Assembly: GCA_963726775.1 (NCBI GenBank)
Contig: CAVSDL010000008.1
Coordinates: 248,001-312,000 of the forward strand
DNA length: 64,000 nucleotides
Source: CAIWHR01 sp963726775
Lineage (GTDB): Bacteria > Pseudomonadota > Gammaproteobacteria > Burkholderiales > Casimicrobiaceae
Reading direction: 5' to 3'
In this document: positions 28,869-38,291 of the stretch, one piece after another
Numbering within the stretch: position 1 is the first letter of the stretch
How the letters are laid out: each line of letters starts with the position of its first letter
Notes under the pieces: model-generated
What the model saw: the letters and a program-made list of their open reading frames with translations, nothing else
Database searches by the model: none
Told to the model about the DNA's origin: nothing
Made by a program: the position numbers and the translations under genes

Positions 28869-30263
28869 ATGCCGGACCCCCTGCTTTCGCTCGCTGTTCT
28901 GACCATTCTCGCCGTAGTCGCCGTGCTGCTGGCAGTGGCGCTCGGGCGGTTGTCAACGCTCGTCGCGGCGCGCGACGCGGCGGTCCGCGAAGCCGCCGAC
29001 CTGCGAAGCCGGCTCGAGGTGCTCGTCGCGCAAAGCGCCGCTTTCGAGCGCGACCTGCGCCAGGAATTGGCCAATGCGCGCACCGAGCAGGCGGCCGTGG
29101 CGCAGACGGCGCGTACCGAACTCGGCGCGACGCTTGCGCAGCACGCGCAGACGATGCATCTGCAACTCACGGGAATGGCGGGCACGCAAAACGAGCAGAT
29201 GAAACACTTCGCCGAGCGGCTCGCCGAGCTTACCAGGACCAACGAGCAACGTCTCGAAGCGGTGCGCGTCACGGTCGAGCAGAAGCTGGACGCGCTGCGC
29301 GCCGACAACACGCACAAGCTCGATCAGATGCGCGCGACCGTGGACGAGAAGCTGCAGACCACGCTCGATGCGCGGCTGGGCGCGTCGTTCAAACAGGTGT
29401 CGGACCGGCTCGAACAGGTGCACAAGGGGCTGGGAGAGATGCAGACGCTCGCGGTCGGCGTCGGCGACCTGAAGCGCGTTCTGACGAACGTCAAGACACG
29501 CGGCACCTGGGGCGAGGTGCAATTGGGCGCGTTGCTGGCCGAGGTCCTGACGCCGCAGCAGTACGAATCCAATGTCGAGACCGTTCCCGGTTCCGGCAAG
29601 CGGGTCGAGTTCGCCATCCGGATGCCGGGTCGCAAGGACGATGGTCCGCCGTGCTGGTTGCCGGTCGACGCGAAGTTTCCCCTCGACGACTGGCAGCGGC
29701 TGCAGGACGCGCTGGAGCGAGCCGATGTCGCCGCCGCCGATGCGTCGCGAAAGGCGCTCGCCGACTTCCTCCGCCTTCAGGCAAGGACGATCCACGAGCT
29801 CTACGTGAGTTCGCCGCACACGACCGAGTTTGCGATTCTTTTCGTTCCGACCGAAGGCCTGTACGCGGAGATGATGGCGCGCCCCGGTTTCGGCGAGGAA
29901 CTGCAGCGATCGTACCGCGTGGTTCTGTCGGGTCCGACCAATTTTCTTGCGCTGCTGAACAGCCTGCAGATGGGGTTCAGGACGCTGGCGATCGAGCAGC
30001 GCTCCGCCGAGGTGTGGAAAACGCTCGCCGCGGTCAAGACCGAGTTCGCCAAGTTCGGTGACGTTCTCGCGCGAACCAAGAAAAAGCTCGACGAGGCGAG
30101 TTCGACAATCGACCAGGCCGGAATCCGCTCCCGCGCGATGGCCCGAACGCTGCGCGACGTCGAGTCGCTCTCCGAACCGGAGGCGATTCGCCTGCTCGGA
30201 CCCGGCTCCGCCGCCGAGCCGGCGGACGACGCAGCGGACGATGCAGAGGATGAACAGGACTAG
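28869..30263 (+). CDS. rmuC: DNA recombination protein RmuC
   Basis: A 464-residue protein with an N-terminal membrane anchor (LAVLTILAVVAVLLAVALG), a long coiled coil (about residues 35-190), and the RmuC core domain with TRGTWGEVQLG, the PVDAKFPLDDW motif and AILFVPTEGLYAE. RmuC limits inversions at short inverted repeats and has a nuclease-like fold. The C-terminus is acidic (PADDAADDAEDEQD). It begins 98 bp after typA and ends 4 bp before mtfA. Confidence 0.93.
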   Translation: MPDPLLSLAVLTILAVVAVLLAVALGRLSTLVAARDAAVREAADLRSRLEVLVAQSAAFERDLRQELANARTEQAAVAQTARTELGATLAQHAQTMHLQLTGMAGTQNEQMKHFAERLAELTRTNEQRLEAVRVTVEQKLDALRADNTHKLDQMRATVDEKLQTTLDARLGASFKQVSDRLEQVHKGLGEMQTLAVGVGDLKRVLTNVKTRGTWGEVQLGALLAEVLTPQQYESNVETVPGSGKRVEFAIRMPGRKDDGPPCWLPVDAKFPLDDWQRLQDALERADVAAADASRKALADFLRLQARTIHELYVSSPHTTEFAILFVPTEGLYAEMMARPGFGEELQRSYRVVLSGPTNFLALLNSLQMGFRTLAIEQRSAEVWKTLAAVKTEFAKFGDVLARTKKKLDEASSTIDQAGIRSRAMARTLRDVESLSEPEAIRLLGPGSAAEPADDAADDAEDEQD

Positions 30264-30266
30264 CGC

Positions 30267-31055
30267 GTGTTCGAAGCCATCCGCAACTGGCGGCAGCGGC
30301 GCGTGCTCAAGGGCGCCGCGATACCGGACACGCTGTGGCGCGAGGCGCTCGAGGAACTGCCGTTCATGGCGATCTACACGGACGCGGAGCTCGAACGGCT
30401 CCGCGCGAAGGTCGTGCTGTTTCTCAATGCGAAGGGGATTGTCGGCGCGCGGAAGCACGAGGTCACGCCGCTGCAGCGCGTGATCATCGCGATCCAGGCT
30501 TGTGTGCCGGTGTTGAACCTCGACATGGCGTACTACGACGGATGGGAAAACGTGATCGTCTACCCGGACGAATTCGTTCCGGGCTGGACGTGGGAGGACG
30601 AAGCGGGCGTCGTGCACACGAACGACGGGCCGCGCGCGGGCGAAACGATGCCCGGCGGACCGGTCGTGCTGTCCTGGCCGGACGTCGAAGCGAGCGCGGA
30701 CTGGGATGCGGCCGGCATGAATCTCGTGATCCACGAATTCGCCCACAAGCTCGACATGCGCAACGGCGAGGCCAACGGCTGCCCCCCGCTGCCGGCAACG
30801 ATGCCGCCGCATGTCTGGAAGAAGGCGCTCACCGCTGCCTACGAAGACTTTCGGGCGCGGATCGATCGCAGCGAGAACACCGCGATCGACCCCTATGCCG
30901 CCGAATCGCCGGCGGAGTTCTTCGCGGTACTCTCGGAAGTGTTTTTCGTGGAACCCGCGCTGTTGCGCCACGAATACCCGCAGGTCTACAAGCAGTTCAT
31001 GTGGTTCTACAAACAGGACCCGGCGGCGCGCACCGAGCTCCTGCTCGACGAGTAA
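30267..31055 (+). CDS. mtfA: Zinc-dependent peptidase MtfA
   Basis: A 262-residue cytosolic metallopeptidase. The zinc motif HEFAH (HEFAHKLDMRNGE) and the downstream glutamate in ESPAEFFAVLSE are the family's metal ligands. In E. coli MtfA binds the repressor Mlc and so influences glucose PTS expression. The start is a GTG at 30267, 4 bp after the rmuC stop, so the two are almost certainly co-transcribed. The length matches E. coli MtfA (265). Confidence 0.92.
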   Translation: MFEAIRNWRQRRVLKGAAIPDTLWREALEELPFMAIYTDAELERLRAKVVLFLNAKGIVGARKHEVTPLQRVIIAIQACVPVLNLDMAYYDGWENVIVYPDEFVPGWTWEDEAGVVHTNDGPRAGETMPGGPVVLSWPDVEASADWDAAGMNLVIHEFAHKLDMRNGEANGCPPLPATMPPHVWKKALTAAYEDFRARIDRSENTAIDPYAAESPAEFFAVLSEVFFVEPALLRHEYPQVYKQFMWFYKQDPAARTELLLDE

Positions 31056-31317
31056 TTCCGCTTCCAGGGTGCAACCACGCGTCGCCTCCGCGCTCTCGGC
31101 CCTCCCGCCGGGCTGTGCCTAACTCGGTTCCGCGCCGGAAGCGGACGGCGGCGCAGCCATCGCGCCGGCCGCTCGTGGAGAGAGGTTGAACTTTCCGCGT
31201 GGAGGGGTATCCTACGCGGCGGTGGGGTGCGCACGGGGGGATTCCGGCGCTCCCGAACCTGAAACGCCTACGGTCGCCGGCCGCTGCCGGCAGAGGCATC
31301 CCATCCCAGGAGGTCGC

Positions 31318-31566
31318 ATGCAAATTCGCAACATTGCACTTTTCGTGGCAACGATGTTCGTCGCCGGAACCGCTTTCGCATTCCACTGCCCCGCGGACAT
31401 GAAAAAGATCGACGACGCGATGGCCGCGAATCCGAAACTTACGGCAGCGCAGTCGGACGAAGTGAAGAAGTACCGTGCCGAAGGCGAGGTGCTGCACAAG
31501 GCCGGGAAGCATCAGGATTCGATCGATACGCTCGCGAAGGCGATGACGATTCTCAACATCAAGTAA
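31318..31566 (+). CDS. Small periplasmic protein of unknown function
   Basis: An 82-residue protein. Residues 1-21 are a signal peptide (IRNIALFVATMFVAGTAFA). The mature part starts FHCPADMKKIDDAMAANP and is a charged helical segment rich in Lys, Asp and Ala with a single cysteine. The start at 31318 has a perfect AGGAGG six bases upstream, which excludes the longer frame beginning at 31186. A strong terminator follows, so it is a well-expressed single-gene unit. I do not recognise a named family. Confidence 0.8.
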   Translation: MQIRNIALFVATMFVAGTAFAFHCPADMKKIDDAMAANPKLTAAQSDEVKKYRAEGEVLHKAGKHQDSIDTLAKAMTILNIK

Positions 31567-31595
31567 TGATCGAACGCGGCATTGCCGATGTTCGT

Positions 31596-31622
31596 GGGCG
31601 CGGGTCACCGCGCCCTTTTTTT
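31596..31622 (+). terminator. Rho-independent terminator after the small periplasmic protein
   Basis: A perfect 8-bp stem GGGCGCGG / CCGCGCCC with loop GTCA is followed by seven T residues. It starts 30 bp after the stop codon at 31566. Confidence 0.9.
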
Positions 31623-31676
31623 GCCCGATGCGGGGACGCGCGTTGGGCGCGCCGCACGCTTCCTGGCAATTCCGGA

Positions 31677-32567
31677 CTACGCCCGGCGCGCGCGCGCGAG
31701 GACCACCACGGCGGCGAGGATCAGTGCGCCGCCCGCCACCTGCACCGGCATGATCGTCTCGCCGAGCACCATCGCTGCGAGCGTCACCGTCACCAGGGGC
31801 TCGAGCGTGGACAGCGTCGAGGCGCGCGTCGGCCCGATTCTTTCGAGTCCGGCGAAATAGAGCGTGATCGCCGCAACCGTCGAAATCATGGCGATGGCGA
31901 TCACCGCAAGCCAGCCCGTGCCGCTTTGCGGCCCGCGCGGCCCGTTGATCATCGCTGCGACGCCGAATACAACCGCCGCACTGACGATTACCACGGTGCT
32001 CATGGCAAACGGCGCCGCGCGTCGCCCGAGCCATGCCCCGGCGACGATGTAGAGGGAATAGAACGTCGCGGCGGCCAGCGCAAAGGCAATGCCGGTTACC
32101 GTCGCGCTCGTGCCGGCATCGAGCGCCGGGGCGATCGTCAGCGTCATGCCCAGAAGTGCCAGCGCCAGCGCGGCGAGCTTGGCAACGGTAATGCGCTCGT
32201 GGAGGACTCCGGCCGCGAGCAGGGCGACGAGAGCAGGGTGCAAATAGAGCAGCAGCGCGACGAGCCCGGCGGGGGCGAGCGTCAGCGCCGTGAAGAATGT
32301 AAACGCCTGGCCGCCGTAACCGACGGCGCCGAGAAGCATCAGCAAAGCGAGCGTGGCGCCCGAGGGCATCGTGATGCGGCGCCGGCCCGCGATGGCCAAC
32401 ATGACCAGCGACGCGATCGCGAACCGCAGGGCAAGCAGCGTCACCGTATCGATGCCGGAAGCGTAGGCAATCCGCGCGAGGATCGCCATCGCGCCGAATG
32501 CCGCGGCGGAAACGACGATACAGGCGACGCCGGTGGCGTGGCGCGCATTCACCGCGCCCGTCGTCAT
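31677..32567 (-). CDS. DMT superfamily (EamA) transporter
   Basis: A 296-residue inner-membrane protein with about ten predicted spans in two EamA repeats (residues about 12-140 and 155-290). Family features include the N-terminal VSAAAFGAMAILARIAYASG and the second-repeat GLERIGPTRASTLSTLEPLVT. Such proteins commonly export metabolites or amino acids; the substrate is unknown. The start at 32567 overlaps the mog stop (ATGA), so it is the second gene of a mog-led unit. Confidence 0.88.
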   Translation of the reverse strand: MTTGAVNARHATGVACIVVSAAAFGAMAILARIAYASGIDTVTLLALRFAIASLVMLAIAGRRRITMPSGATLALLMLLGAVGYGGQAFTFFTALTLAPAGLVALLLYLHPALVALLAAGVLHERITVAKLAALALALLGMTLTIAPALDAGTSATVTGIAFALAAATFYSLYIVAGAWLGRRAAPFAMSTVVIVSAAVVFGVAAMINGPRGPQSGTGWLAVIAIAMISTVAAITLYFAGLERIGPTRASTLSTLEPLVTVTLAAMVLGETIMPVQVAGGALILAAVVVLARARRA

Positions 32568-33118
32568 TTGCCTCGCACGGCCGATTTGGGCCGAAAGGCC
32601 TTGACGACAGCATCGTTCGTCTCGACGTAGGGCCCGCCGATGAGATCGATGCAATAGGGCACGGCAGGGAATACGCCATCCAGTGTTTCCTTGATCGCCT
32701 TCGGCTGGCCCGGCAGGTTGAGGATCAGCGTTTGCCCGCGGATGACGCCGACCTGCCGCGACAGGATCGCGGTCGGGACGAATCCGAGACTCACCCGCCG
32801 CATTTCCTCACCGAAGCCCGGCAGGACCTTGTGCGCCACGGCCAGCGTCGCTTCCGGCGTCACGTCGCGCGGCGCCGGCCCGGTGCCGCCGGTCGTCAGC
32901 ACCAGATGGCAGCCGGCAATGTCGGCGAGTTCGATCAGCGTGCGCTCGATTCTCGGCTGCTCGTCCGGAATCAGGCGCGTCTCCATCCGCCATGGCGATT
33001 TCAACGCAGCCGCGAACCATTCGGTCAGCCCGGGCACGCCCTTGTCGTCATAGATTCCGGCGGAGGCACGATCGGAAATCGAGACCAGGCCAATGAGGAG
33101 CGTGTCGCGTACGTTCAT
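32564..33118 (-). CDS. mog: Molybdopterin adenylyltransferase
   Basis: A 184-residue MogA/MoaB-fold enzyme that adenylates molybdopterin before molybdenum insertion. The conserved motifs are LVSISDRASAGIYDDKGVPGL near the N-terminus, the nucleotide/MPT site TTGGTGPAPRDVTPEA, and NLPGQPKAIKE. The start at 33118 gives MNVRDTLLIG; the frame is open for 81 more codons upstream through darP. Its 5' end lies inside the 3' end of darP by about 70 bp. No other molybdenum cofactor gene is in the window. Confidence 0.9.
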   Translation of the reverse strand: MNVRDTLLIGLVSISDRASAGIYDDKGVPGLTEWFAAALKSPWRMETRLIPDEQPRIERTLIELADIAGCHLVLTTGGTGPAPRDVTPEATLAVAHKVLPGFGEEMRRVSLGFVPTAILSRQVGVIRGQTLILNLPGQPKAIKETLDGVFPAVPYCIDLIGGPYVETNDAVVKAFRPKSAVRGK

Positions 33119-33698
33119 CGGGCGCGATCCGCGAGGATCCTTCAGCGCAGCGAAACACTTCGCGGTACGCGTGCGGCGGTCCGCCGTGCAGGCGCTCTTC
33201 GCGAGCCCGGGCGACCAGGGCGCGCAATCGCGAGCGGTCGAGCTGCGGAAATTCGACGGCCAGGGCGTCAAGCGCGTCGGGCTCGGCCAGAAGCCGGTCG
33301 CGCCAGCGTTCGAGTGCGTGCTGCCGCGCGGTATCCACGACGCGCCCTTGCGCCCATGCATCGAGCTGCCGGCGAATCGGTGCGGCGTCGACGTCGCGCA
33401 TCAGCTTGCCGATGAACTGCAGCTGCCGCTTTCGCCCGCCCCACGCGGTGATGGAGCGGGCCTCGCGGACGGCGTCCTGCAGGCGCTCCGGCAATTCGAC
33501 CGCAGCCGCCAGTTCGTCCATCCGCCTCGAGTCGAGCGCGACCATGGCCTCGCCCAGATCCTGCAGTGCGTGCATTTCGGCCTTGCGCCGGGTCTTGGAC
33601 GCAAGCGGCTCGCCGGACGCGCCGCCGGGCACGGCGTCCGGGGTTGCGTCCGAAGCGACGCGCGGCGCACGGCGGTTCGGGTCTTCGTTCCGGGGCAT
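33048..33698 (-). CDS. darP: Ribosome-associated protein DarP (YjgA, DUF615)
   Basis: A 216-residue protein of the YjgA/DarP family, which acts late in 50S subunit assembly in E. coli. Visible family segments are KTRRKAEMHALQDLGEAMVALD, ITAWGGRKRQLQFIGKLMRD and the C-terminal FPQLDRSRLRALVARAREE...PPHAYREVF. Relatives usually end a few residues after that last motif. Here about 30 extra residues (CAEGSSRIAPDERTRH onward) run into mog. A neighbouring-frame FAALKDPRG looks more like a normal tail but is continuous with mog, so a small indel cannot be excluded. Confidence 0.85.
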   Translation of the reverse strand: MPRNEDPNRRAPRVASDATPDAVPGGASGEPLASKTRRKAEMHALQDLGEAMVALDSRRMDELAAAVELPERLQDAVREARSITAWGGRKRQLQFIGKLMRDVDAAPIRRQLDAWAQGRVVDTARQHALERWRDRLLAEPDALDALAVEFPQLDRSRLRALVARAREERLHGGPPHAYREVFRCAEGSSRIAPDERTRHAPHWPGLDFRSCLRRNL

Positions 33699-33866
33699 CG
33701 TTCTGGCAAGAATTGCGACGGGAGGGGTCCGGGGGCCGGCGAACGGCGGCCACGCTTTGCTATGATAGCCGACGTTTTTGTCCGCGGCTCTGCGCGTTCG
33801 CGGTCCGGCGCGGTCCGGTCCGGTTTCGCCCGATCCGGAGTTTCGTCGCGTTCAGAGAATCCGCCG

Positions 33867-35285
33867 ATGACCGCCTCAATCCAATCCGCCCATCCGGCGC
33901 GCCCCGCGCCCGCATCCGCGATCCTGCCCGGCAGCCAGGGTGCGGGCCGCTTTCCGCTGCCGACGGCCGAAATCGAGCGGGTTGCCGAAGCGGTGCTGGC
34001 CGCGGCGAGGGCGGGCGGCGCAACGGCCGCCGAGACCGAGGTGTCGCAGGCGGTCGGGCAGAGCGTCACCGTTCGGAAGGGCGAGGTCGAAACGATTGCC
34101 TACAACCGTGACAAGGGCATTGGCGTTACGGTCCTCATCGGCCAGAGCCGCGGCCACGCGAGCACCGGCGACTTCGCCCCGGAGGCCGTGCGCGCGACGG
34201 TGGCGAAGGCGCTCTCGATCGCGCGATACACCGCAGAGGACCCAGCGGCGGGCCTGGCCGATCCGGACCGGCTCGCGCGCGTCTTTCCGGACCTCGATCT
34301 GTACCACCCGTGGGACCTCACGGTGGAGGCGGCAATCGCGATGGGTCGCGAGGCCGAAGCCGCGGCGCTCGCCGTCGATCGGCGACTCACCAATACCGAA
34401 GGCTCGACCGTTGCGCGCAACGAGTCCGAATTCGTCTACGCGAACACGCTGGGATTCCGCGGCGGCTACCGGACGTCGCGCCACCACATCGACTGCTCGG
34501 TGATCGGCGCCCCGGAGGACGACAGCGGGGCAATGCAGCGCGACTATTGGTTTACGGCGGCACGCGCGGCGGGTGACCTCGAGGATGCCGCCCGGGTTGG
34601 CCGCATCGCCGGCGAGCGCACCGCGCGTCGGCTGGGCGCACGCAGGCTTGCCACGCTCGAGTGCCCGGTGCTGTTCGAGGCCCCCGAGGCGGCCGACCTG
34701 ATCGGCATTTTCGTCGGCGCGGTCTCGGGCGGATCGCTCTATCGCAAGGCGTCGTTCCTGCTCGATTCTCTGGGGCAACGGGTGTTCGCGCCGCGGGTCT
34801 CGATCCGCGAGGAGCCCCACCTGCCGCGCGGCCGCGGCAGCGCGCCGTTCGACAACGAAGGCGTGGCGACCACGCCGCGCGATGTCGTGCGGGACGGGGT
34901 TGTCCTCGGCTATTTCCTCGGCAGCTACTCGGCCCGCAAGCTCGGCATGGCGACGACGGGAAACGCCGGCGGCAGCCACAACCTCGTCGTCGCGCACGGC
35001 GATGACGACCTGCCCGCGCTGCTGCGGCGCATGGGCCGCGGATTGCTGGTCACCGAGCAACTGGGGCAGGGCGTGAATCCGGTCACCGGCGACTTCTCGC
35101 GGGGGGCGGCGGGCTTCTGGATCGAGGGCGGCGAGATCGCGTATCCTGTCGAAGAAGTCACTATTGCCGGCAATCTCAAGGATATGTATCGCGATATCGT
35201 CGCCATTGGCTGCGACGTCGACCGTCGGAGCTCGCGACATACCGGATCCATTCTCGTCGGCCGGATGACTGTCGCGGGTCAGTGA
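33867..35285 (+). CDS. pmbA: Metalloprotease PmbA (TldE)
   Basis: A 472-residue protein of the TldD/PmbA family. With TldD it forms a heterodimeric protease that matures microcin B17 and degrades CcdA in E. coli. TldE/PmbA lacks the zinc motif of its partner. Recognisable parts are TAAETEVSQAVGQSVTVRKGEVET, NRDKGIGVTVLIGQSRGHAST, TRNAGGSHNL-type GNAGGSHNLVV, and the C-terminal NPVTGDFSRGAAGFWIEGGEI. The start at 33867 is the first Met giving a plausible N-terminus; the frame is open far upstream because of darP. It diverges from darP, as in E. coli and many other proteobacteria. Confidence 0.93.
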   Translation: MTASIQSAHPARPAPASAILPGSQGAGRFPLPTAEIERVAEAVLAAARAGGATAAETEVSQAVGQSVTVRKGEVETIAYNRDKGIGVTVLIGQSRGHASTGDFAPEAVRATVAKALSIARYTAEDPAAGLADPDRLARVFPDLDLYHPWDLTVEAAIAMGREAEAAALAVDRRLTNTEGSTVARNESEFVYANTLGFRGGYRTSRHHIDCSVIGAPEDDSGAMQRDYWFTAARAAGDLEDAARVGRIAGERTARRLGARRLATLECPVLFEAPEAADLIGIFVGAVSGGSLYRKASFLLDSLGQRVFAPRVSIREEPHLPRGRGSAPFDNEGVATTPRDVVRDGVVLGYFLGSYSARKLGMATTGNAGGSHNLVVAHGDDDLPALLRRMGRGLLVTEQLGQGVNPVTGDFSRGAAGFWIEGGEIAYPVEEVTIAGNLKDMYRDIVAIGCDVDRRSSRHTGSILVGRMTVAGQ

Positions 35286-36946
35286 TGACGGCAGCCACGT
35301 CCCTGCGCTCACCCATGCTCGAGCCCATCCTCAACTGGCTGCGGTCGATCAACGATCCGTTCCGCAACTCGCAGACGGCGGCGCGCTGGATCGCGGCGCT
35401 GCCGGTGAGCGATGTGCTGTCGATTCAGAAGGAAGCGCTGGAACTGGTCACCTCGTTTCCGGGCGCGCGCCGGGACATCGGGCCCGGCCAGGTCGAGGCG
35501 CTGCTCAAGATCGATGCGCGCCTCGAACCCGTCATGGCGCAGCTCACGCAGCAGTACACGGCGAACTACCAGAAAAGCACCGGTGTCGAGTCGCGCCTGT
35601 GGCATTCGGTGTTCGACCTGGTCAAGGCGTTCAGCGCCGCCTACCAGGTCGCGCTGAAGGCCGGGTATCCGCACGCCGACAACAAGCGCTGGCGGGCCGC
35701 GCTCCCTTGGGTGCTCGTGCGCCTCGCCTATTTCAAGGGCATCGACGGCAAGTTTCGGCTTTTCCGTTACGGCCACTGGATCCCCGCGCAGTGGCGCGAG
35801 TTCCACGAACTCTACGAATTCGCGCGCATGCGCGGCTGGCAGCGCGAGCAACTGGTGTTCGGTGCGGGGACGTTTTCGCGGCCCGGCGTCTATCTCGAGC
35901 AGGAATACCTCAAGACGCTGCTGCTGATGCGCCTCGATTCCGGAAATTTCACGCCGGATCAGGTCGAATGGGTGGCGAAACAGCTCGACGACTGGGCCCC
36001 GTCGCTGTCGCTGGTGCCGCCACCGGGCACGGCTGCGAGCTTCTTCGTCGACCTCACCGGTACGCAGGGGCTGCGCCGGCAGGACCGTCCGCACACCGGC
36101 GGACGCGTGCTGTTTCTCGACGCCGGTCCGGCCTACGCGCGCATCGTCGAGCGGATGCGATGGCTCCCCGACCAGGAGGACGATGTTCCGACGCATGGCG
36201 AGCCTCCGTCGCGCGAGCAGCGGTTGCTGCTGATGCGGCTGGCCTCCCTGTTCGGACCCGATGCGATCGCCCACGCCCCCCGTGCGTCACGCTTCGTAGT
36301 GGAAAGCGACGTTCGCGTCGTCATCGGCCTGCAGGCGTTGACCCGCGCCGTGGCGGAGATCGACCGGCTGCCGGACGCGGTACGCACCGCCGCCGTCGCC
36401 GGAAGCTACGACGAAATCACGCAGACCGTGAATCCCGACGTGAACCCGGAATCCGCCGCGCGGCGGATTCGCGGCGCGACGTGGCACATCGAGGACCGGA
36501 GCGAGTCCGGTTGCCGGCTCACGGCGCCGGTCAAGGAAGCACCGTCGAAGCTCGGGGAGATTCTGGCGCTCCGGGATGGCGATGCATGGTCGCTCGCGGT
36601 GGTACGCCGCATGCAGCGGCAGCAGGTCGAAGCGGTGACGGTTGGCGTCGAGATCATCGCCCGGCGCCTGGTCCGGGTACTGCTGCGAAACTGGGTGACG
36701 CCGACCGCCGCCGGAGCGGCCGGGGCGGATCGGCCGTTTTTCGGGATCTATCTGCCCGCGCACCCCGAAAACCGGCAAGGGTCGCAGCGCAGTCTTATCG
36801 GTCCCGACGACCGGTTCGTGCCCGGCGGAATGATCGAGCTCGACACCGGCAACGCGCGCTACCTGATCCGGTTTACGCAGACGCTCGAACGGCAATCGGG
36901 CTGGGCGTGGGCGCTGTTTACCGCGGTTCGCAAGCTGACGGCGTGA
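35285..36946 (+). CDS. Hypothetical protein with a PilZ-like C-terminal motif
   Basis: A 553-residue cytoplasmic protein whose ATG shares a base with the pmbA stop (TGATG), so translation is probably coupled. There is no signal peptide or membrane span. The N-terminal two thirds are helical (RSINDPFRNSQTAARWIAALP, LWHSVFDLVKAFSAAYQVAL, YGHWIPAQWREFHELYEFAR) and match nothing I can name. Residues about 395-480 contain RRIRGATWHIEDRSESGCRL, which resembles the arginine then D-x-S-x-x-G signature of PilZ c-di-GMP-binding domains, followed by beta-type sequence. A c-di-GMP link is therefore a guess. Conserved-looking text and codon use indicate a real gene. Confidence 0.75.
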   Translation: MTAATSLRSPMLEPILNWLRSINDPFRNSQTAARWIAALPVSDVLSIQKEALELVTSFPGARRDIGPGQVEALLKIDARLEPVMAQLTQQYTANYQKSTGVESRLWHSVFDLVKAFSAAYQVALKAGYPHADNKRWRAALPWVLVRLAYFKGIDGKFRLFRYGHWIPAQWREFHELYEFARMRGWQREQLVFGAGTFSRPGVYLEQEYLKTLLLMRLDSGNFTPDQVEWVAKQLDDWAPSLSLVPPPGTAASFFVDLTGTQGLRRQDRPHTGGRVLFLDAGPAYARIVERMRWLPDQEDDVPTHGEPPSREQRLLLMRLASLFGPDAIAHAPRASRFVVESDVRVVIGLQALTRAVAEIDRLPDAVRTAAVAGSYDEITQTVNPDVNPESAARRIRGATWHIEDRSESGCRLTAPVKEAPSKLGEILALRDGDAWSLAVVRRMQRQQVEAVTVGVEIIARRLVRVLLRNWVTPTAAGAAGADRPFFGIYLPAHPENRQGSQRSLIGPDDRFVPGGMIELDTGNARYLIRFTQTLERQSGWAWALFTAVRKLTA

Positions 36947-37134
36947 GCAGGCAACGCGCCAGCGGCCCGGAAACACGCCTGGGCGCGCACGGGATTTCGG
37001 TTAGAATCCCTGCCGCATACGCTGGTCGCGGGATATCCGCGGCCGAGCCGGTCGCGACGGGCGGCACGCGCCACCCCGCGCCGATGTTTCCTGCGTCGGC
37101 CCCGCCGACGACCCATCCTAGAGAGGAGATCCAG

Positions 37135-38238
37135 ATGCAACGTCGTTCCTTCCTGAAACACACGGGGCTGGCCGGCATTCTTGCCGCAGGGTCGGCGCCG
37201 GCGCTGGCGCAGGGCGCCGGCGAGGTCAAGTGGCGCCTGGCGTCGAGCTTTCCGAAGAGCCTGGATACGATCTATGGCGCCGCGGAAGTCATTTCCAAGC
37301 GCGTCGCGGCCGCCACCAACAACAAGTTCCAGATCCAGGTGTTCGCGGCCGGCGAGATCGTGCCGGCGTTCGGCGTCGTCGACGCGGTGCAGAACGCCAC
37401 CGTGCAGTGTTGCCACACCGCGCCGTACTATTTCTTCGGCAAGGATGCGACGTTCGCGTTTGGTTGCGCCATTCCGTTCGGGATGAATGCCCGCCAGCAG
37501 AATGCCTGGATGTACCACGGCGGTGGCCGGCAGCTCTACAACGACTTCCTCAAGGACTACAGCATCGTCAGCTTCGGCGCGGGCAACACGGGCGCGCAGA
37601 TGGGCGGCTGGTTCCGCAAGGAAATCAAGACGGTGGCGGACCTGAAGGGTCTCAAGATGCGGATCGGCGGCTTCGCCGGCACCGTGCTGGCCAAGCTCGG
37701 CGCGGTGCCGCAGCAGATTCCCGGCGGCGACATCTATCCGGCGCTGGAGAAGGGCACGATCGACGCGGCGGAATGGGTCGGCCCCTACGACGACGAAAAG
37801 CTCGGCTTCTACAAGGTGGCGAAGAACTACTACTACCCCGGCTGGTGGGAAGGCGGTCCCGAGCTCGACCTCTTCGTCAACACCAAGGCGTGGGCGGATC
37901 TTCCCAAGGACTATCAGGCGATCCTCGAATCCGCATGCTACGAAGCCAACATCGACATGCTGGCGAAGTACGATGCGCTGAACCCGCCGGCGCTGCGCCG
38001 CCTCCTCGCCAACGGCGTGAGCCTGCGGCCGTTCTCGAACGAGATCATGGCCGCATGCTACAAGGCGGCGAACGAGGTGTTCGACGAAACGATGGAGAAG
38101 AACGCCAACTTCAAGAAGGTCTACGAGCCGTGGAAGAAATTCCGCGACGAGCAGGACCTGTGGTTCAGCGTGGCCGAGAACCGCTTCGACAATTTCATGA
38201 TCTCGGCAACTCGGGCCGCGCCGGCCGCCAAGAAGTAG
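37135..38238 (+). CDS. dctP: TRAP transporter substrate-binding protein (DctP/TakP-like)
   Basis: A 367-residue periplasmic binding protein. The N-terminus MQRRSFLKHTG carries a twin-arginine motif, with AxA cleavage near residue 25 (APALAQ). The mature part is very like the Rhodobacter alpha-keto acid-binding protein TakP: WRLASSFPKSLDTIYGAAEV, KFQIQVFAAGEIVPAFGVVDAV, MRIGGFAGTVLAKLGAVPQQI and EWVGPYDDEKLG. 2-Oxoacids are therefore a reasonable substrate guess. GAGAGGAG precedes the ATG at 37135. Its membrane partners dctQ and dctM lie downstream on the opposite strand. Confidence 0.92.
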   Translation: MQRRSFLKHTGLAGILAAGSAPALAQGAGEVKWRLASSFPKSLDTIYGAAEVISKRVAAATNNKFQIQVFAAGEIVPAFGVVDAVQNATVQCCHTAPYYFFGKDATFAFGCAIPFGMNARQQNAWMYHGGGRQLYNDFLKDYSIVSFGAGNTGAQMGGWFRKEIKTVADLKGLKMRIGGFAGTVLAKLGAVPQQIPGGDIYPALEKGTIDAAEWVGPYDDEKLGFYKVAKNYYYPGWWEGGPELDLFVNTKAWADLPKDYQAILESACYEANIDMLAKYDALNPPALRRLLANGVSLRPFSNEIMAACYKAANEVFDETMEKNANFKKVYEPWKKFRDEQDLWFSVAENRFDNFMISATRAAPAAKK

Positions 38239-38291
38239 GCTCCCGATGTTGCGGTCGCCGCGCCTGGCGCGGCGGTACGCCGGAAGAAAGA

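Noticed and set aside
31566..32630. 354-codon plus-strand frame opposite the EamA transporter
   Set aside because: Basic, repetitive translation over a clear membrane protein; shadow frame.
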